A stretch of DNA of 64,000 nt. It comes from Mycteria americana (Eukaryota > Chordata > Aves > Ciconiiformes > Ciconiidae). Every line of letters starts with the position of its first letter. The first letter of the stretch is position 1. Below the pieces are notes generated by a model. That model ran no database searches. It was not told the DNA's origin and saw nothing but the letters and a program-made list of their open reading frames with translations. A program made the translations under genes and the position numbers. The DNA is taken from assembly GCF_035582795.1 (NCBI RefSeq), contig NC_134369.1, positions 55,490,001 to 55,554,000 on the forward strand, read 5' to 3'. Below are positions 62,601 through 64,000 of this stretch, in pieces.

Positions 62601-63398
62601 CAGAAAATTTATGGATATTAACTATGTTAGAATGCCTTTTTGTATGTGATACTTACACCAAGGACACATCATCAAGACACAGACAATTAGTTTCACCATG
62701 GCTTCATATCTTATAAAATAGCTGAACTCTTTAATCAGTCATCATTTGTGACCAAAAAGGGATTCTCTGCAATGGTATAGCATATCATTATAAAATCTGG
62801 CACCAGTGAAAATTTGCCTGGCTTAGGATCCTTTGTCAAAATCTTCTACCTCTGTGTGGTTAAAAGCAAAAGACACTGGGCTGTAACACAGCTCCTCACA
62901 GTTCATGGACTTCACATGAAGCCAAGTGGAATTGTGTTATAGACCATGCCCATTTGAGTTTTTGCTTTGTTGGAAAGACAAATCACAAACTAAGCTAGAT
63001 GGAAACTTGCAGAAATTCGATCTGAAATACTACTGAAAATATTTTAATATGTTAAGTAATTGTGTATTTCTGAAATAAATGTTCCAAATTCATGACAGTA
63101 TTTAATTCATATCCACATTCCATTTCACCATCGCTACATGAGACCCAGTTGTATGTGCCTCATGACTTATGCAGGTTAGGTATCTTTCAATAACTATCAT
63201 TGGGTTTTTTTTTACAATTTGGTTTCATGGTGACATTCTTTGGCAGGGGTCTCTAACTGGGGAGGTTATGCCATTGCTTGCGCTCTGTATGTTCTCAGCA
63301 CTTGTGAAATACATGACCGCTATCTGAGGAAAGCTGTTGGGTTTCCACGGGTATCAAAGAAGATGGTCTGGCTATCGGCACTTCCATCAGTTACCAAG
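41567..63398 (+). CDS. DGLUCY: DGLUCY, mitochondrial D-glutamate cyclase: 11 coding exons, 3' end missing
   Basis: D-glutamate cyclase (C14orf159 in human) dehydrates D-glutamate to 5-oxo-D-proline in mitochondria. Coding segments are 41567-41669, 44593-44746, 45444-45642, 47319-47469, 48989-49111, 51434-51631, 53711-53971, 54453-54552, 56329-56477, 61433-61552 and 63247-63398. They sum to 1710 nt with no internal stop, and every splice phase agrees. The 570 residues align throughout with the human protein as recalled (616 residues), so about 45-50 C-terminal residues lie past the window. The order is an Arg-rich leader (1-34), a DUF1445-type region (about 85-300; motifs [29 protein letters not shown]), then the DUF4392-type C-terminal region (from about 320; [48 protein letters not shown]). 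Conservation of these blocks and an intact frame suggest a working gene. Confidence 0.95.
41670..44592 (+). other. DGLUCY intron after coding exon 1
   Basis: AT-rich intron of 2.9 kb. The only structure seen is a short direct repeat of TTTCTGTATTTAG at 43304-43316 and 43327-43339. Several open frames of about 65-70 codons have no splice support or similarity. Confidence 0.6.
44593..44746 (+). CDS. DGLUCY: DGLUCY coding exon 2
   Basis: Acceptor CACAATCTCAG, donor GTAACT. The exon encodes a segment containing [20 protein letters not shown] and GPLPLLYRS, which aligns with human LVVLPRSLAPAFERFCQVNTG and PLPLLGQS. It enters in phase 1 and leaves in phase 2. It precedes the DUF1445 core. Confidence 0.93.
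45444..45642 (+). CDS. DGLUCY: DGLUCY coding exon 3 (start of DUF1445 region)
   Basis: Acceptor CTTATTTCACTAG, donor GTAAGT. The product includes [30 protein letters not shown] and [10 protein letters not shown], closely matching the human YEFGACTGSL and FFLGCSFSLEEAL blocks. The acceptor was chosen because it restores the phase left by exon 2 and gives exactly the human spacing of 13 residues from the junction to GA. A later AG at 45458-45459 would break the frame. Confidence 0.95.
45643..47318 (+). other. DGLUCY intron between coding exons 3 and 4
   Basis: Intron of 1.7 kb. At 45814-46269 several open frames overlap on both strands (up to 108 codons on the minus strand), but none matches a family I know. 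The preceding intron (44747-45443) shows nothing beyond AT-rich sequence. Confidence 0.55.
47319..47469 (+). CDS. DGLUCY: DGLUCY coding exon 4
   Basis: Acceptor AAACTGCCAG, donor GTCAGT. It encodes [31 protein letters not shown] and, near its end, GAPIHMGDP. The VVTMRPIP and HMGDP blocks are signature parts of the DUF1445 family. The exon leaves in phase 1. Confidence 0.95.
47470..48988 (+). other. DGLUCY intron between coding exons 4 and 5
   Basis: AT-rich intron of 1.5 kb with short A-rich stretches such as AAACCAAAACCAAACC near 48060. No exon or repeat family is recognised. Confidence 0.55.
48989..49111 (+). CDS. DGLUCY: DGLUCY coding exon 5
   Basis: Acceptor GATCAATTCCAG, donor GTATGT. 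It encodes [20 protein letters not shown] followed by [13 protein letters not shown], aligning with human LLGIKELSKPAYGDAMV and PPGEVPVFWPSPLT. It is in phase 1 at both ends. Confidence 0.95.
49151..49192. repeat. Pyrimidine tract with T18 end
   Basis: Almost pure C/T on the plus strand, starting about 40 nt after DGLUCY coding exon 5 and ending in a T18 run. Confidence 0.8.
49878..49985 (-). mobile_element. Possible CR1 LINE fragment
   Basis: GGAGGTCATCTGCTTCGTCC, a Cys/Leu-rich middle and ACAGATGTTTAGATAAACTG resemble the antisense CR1 phrases for a shared family opening (GGAGGTCATCTAGTCCA-like). It is much diverged, and similarity fades after about 49985. Confidence 0.4.
51434..51631 (+). 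CDS. DGLUCY: DGLUCY coding exon 6
   Basis: Acceptor CACCCATTTTAG, donor GTAAAA. It encodes [20 protein letters not shown] and [20 protein letters not shown], closing the DUF1445 region. The [10 protein letters not shown] block is identical to human. The exon ends at LIGTDPG, the linker to the C-terminal domain. Confidence 0.95.
51632..53710 (+). other. DGLUCY intron between coding exons 6 and 7
   Basis: Intron of 2.1 kb without recognisable exons. A T-run at about 53591-53605 precedes the exon 7 acceptor. The following intron (53972-54452) is short and also has a T-run (54366-54381). Confidence 0.5.
53711..53971 (+). CDS. DGLUCY: DGLUCY coding exon 7 (start of C-terminal domain)
   Basis: This is the largest exon (261 nt), from acceptor ACTTTTATAG to donor GTAAGA. 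It encodes [28 protein letters not shown] and [19 protein letters not shown], nearly identical to human. TTGFPTHF and DGPPGA are the conserved entry motifs of the DUF4392-type domain. The exon is richer in GC (CCGCCGG, CCCCCGG) than its neighbours. Confidence 0.96.
54453..54552 (+). CDS. DGLUCY: DGLUCY coding exon 8
   Basis: Acceptor TTTTCCTGTAG, donor GTATGT. It encodes [20 protein letters not shown] followed by [13 protein letters not shown]. The match to human (GVLKTQIPILTYQGGS) is weaker than in the flanking exons, but length, phase and the FLC-NG-P pattern agree. Confidence 0.92.
54553..56328 (+). other. DGLUCY intron between coding exons 8 and 9
   Basis: Intron of 1.8 kb with a (CA)n-type microsatellite at about 54850-54873. 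A pyrimidine-rich acceptor region contains repeated TTGTTTTCACTC-like units just before exon 9. Confidence 0.5.
54850..54873. repeat. (CA)n microsatellite
   Basis: Short, interrupted CA dinucleotide run preceded by TATA-rich sequence, in a DGLUCY intron. Confidence 0.85.
56329..56477 (+). CDS. DGLUCY: DGLUCY coding exon 9
   Basis: Acceptor CGTCTCTAACCAG, donor GTACGT. It encodes [20 protein letters not shown], then [17 protein letters not shown] and [13 protein letters not shown]. The [15 protein letters not shown] block is identical to human apart from one residue and is probably part of the active region. Confidence 0.96.
56478..61432 (+). other. DGLUCY intron between coding exons 9 and 10
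   Basis: The largest internal intron (about 5 kb). It has a short (TG)n run near 60477-60490 and A- and T-runs. No exon, RNA gene or transposon could be supported. Confidence 0.5.
61433..61552 (+). CDS. DGLUCY: DGLUCY coding exon 10
   Basis: The acceptor ends CTTTTAATAAAG and the donor is GTAAGG. It encodes [20 protein letters not shown] followed by [20 protein letters not shown]. The glycine-rich [12 protein letters not shown] and the acidic CDVEADF are the strongest family motifs. The acceptor ends in AAAG, which is less common, but the phase and motif leave little choice. Confidence 0.96.
61553..63246 (+). other. DGLUCY intron between coding exons 10 and 11
   Basis: Intron of 1.7 kb. A pair of overlapping frames at 62309-62585 (85 codons minus, 79 plus) has no family similarity. 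The rest is AT-rich. Confidence 0.5.
63247..63398 (+). CDS. DGLUCY: DGLUCY coding exon 11 (last in window)
   Basis: The acceptor CATTCTTTGGCAG completes the Gly codon. The product reads [20 protein letters not shown], then [12 protein letters not shown] and LPSVTK, matching human [19 protein letters not shown] and YLRKAVG. The donor GTAATT follows in phase 0. Human continues from this point for about 49 residues, so the final coding exon(s) and 3' UTR lie to the right of the window. Confidence 0.94.
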
Positions 63399-63727
63399 GT
63401 AATTTCTGTAGGGCCAAGGAGTTGTGACTTGCTCGTGACAGGTAGATGGAATTGGCTACCAGCCGCTAAATCCTGCCTAGTCCAGTTCAATAGTTTACTT
63501 TCACATGGTCTTTTGATGACTTTTGGGAATCCCTGGTGAACGAGCAGCCACACCGTACTTAGAATATTCCACAAAGGATTCAAGACAGATTGAACATAAA
63601 AATCCTCAAAAGTGAATATATTTGTGTGCTGCGACTTCAAGCACAAGACAGTGCTACAATTTTACAGGAAGTGCAAGAAATCCTTGTAGTGCGATACAGT
63701 GATTAAAATTCCCTGTTCACTTCCTTA

Positions 63728-63885
63728 GCATCGTTCATGATTTTATAAATCTCTGTTGTATCCTCCTTTAGATGTCTCTTCCAAAGTCAAAAGTCACAGC
63801 TCTACTACGGAAGCCACTCCATACTTCTGATCTTTGCACCTTACTTCCGATCATTCCACCTTTTCTAGTTATGTTAGAATCTTTC
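63728..63885 (-). mobile_element. Ancient CR1/L3-type LINE fragment
   Basis: ATTTTATAAATCTCTGTTGT, ATCCTCCTTTAGATGTCTCT, TCCAAAGTCAAAAGTC, GGAAGCCACTCCATACTTCT and CCACCTTTTCTAGTTATG follow, in antisense, the 3' region of old amniote CR1 elements. Its divergence suggests an insertion that predates birds. Confidence 0.7.
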
Positions 63886-64000
63886 TATAATTAGGCTTGA
63901 ACGTTTCTAAATTAAAGTGGGAGAAAGACTTGCAGACGAGTATTTTTAAATGTGTTTTGACTAATGCAGCTCTGAACAGTGTGATATTCTGGGAATGCAA

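Noticed and set aside
1..64000. CRISPR arrays, bacterial operons, tRNA or rRNA genes
   Set aside because: No regular spaced repeats, ribosome-binding-site-led gene strings, or clover-leaf and rRNA sequences were recognised. The window is typical vertebrate intronic DNA.

Overview
The window looks like part of a bird nuclear genome. Several interspersed repeats match avian CR1 LINE tails, a short stretch resembles an avian endogenous-retrovirus LTR end, and a very GC-rich CpG island sits in AT-rich DNA. Two vertebrate genes can be recognised by residue-level similarity, recalled rather than searched. No bacterial, plasmid or viral gene set is present. Most open frames are chance frames in introns.

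Left third (1-18688, minus strand): the 5' end of RPS6KA5 (MSK1, a nuclear serine/threonine kinase). Coding exon 1 lies in the CpG island (18616-18688) and coding exon 2 at 6317-6388. The rest of the gene lies to the left of the window. Intron 1 (about 12.2 kb) and the visible part of intron 2 hold CR1 fragments and simple repeats.

Centre (about 18.5-41.6 kb): a CpG island of about 1.7 kb (18480-20215) carries the RPS6KA5 start codon, CCAAT boxes, GC boxes, a CRE-like site, (GAGCC)n arrays and a 73-bp tandem duplication. About 21 kb without recognisable coding sequence follows. It is probably the promoter-proximal region and first intron(s) of the next gene, and it includes an unidentified patch richer in G+C at about 32.0-34.4 kb.

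Right third (41558-63398, plus strand): DGLUCY (D-glutamate cyclase, mitochondrial; C14orf159 in human). Eleven coding exons can be placed with GT-AG borders. They add up to 1710 nt (570 codons) in one continuous frame, starting at a mitochondrial-type leader. The final 45-50 codons lie beyond the right edge.

RPS6KA5 and DGLUCY are divergent neighbours, as on human chromosome 14q32. They do not act in one pathway: one is a MAPK-activated chromatin and CREB kinase, the other a mitochondrial enzyme that removes D-glutamate. I found no clear new biological system. The observations most worth checking are the promoter-island repeats, the unlocated DGLUCY 5' exon and the unidentified 32-34 kb patch.
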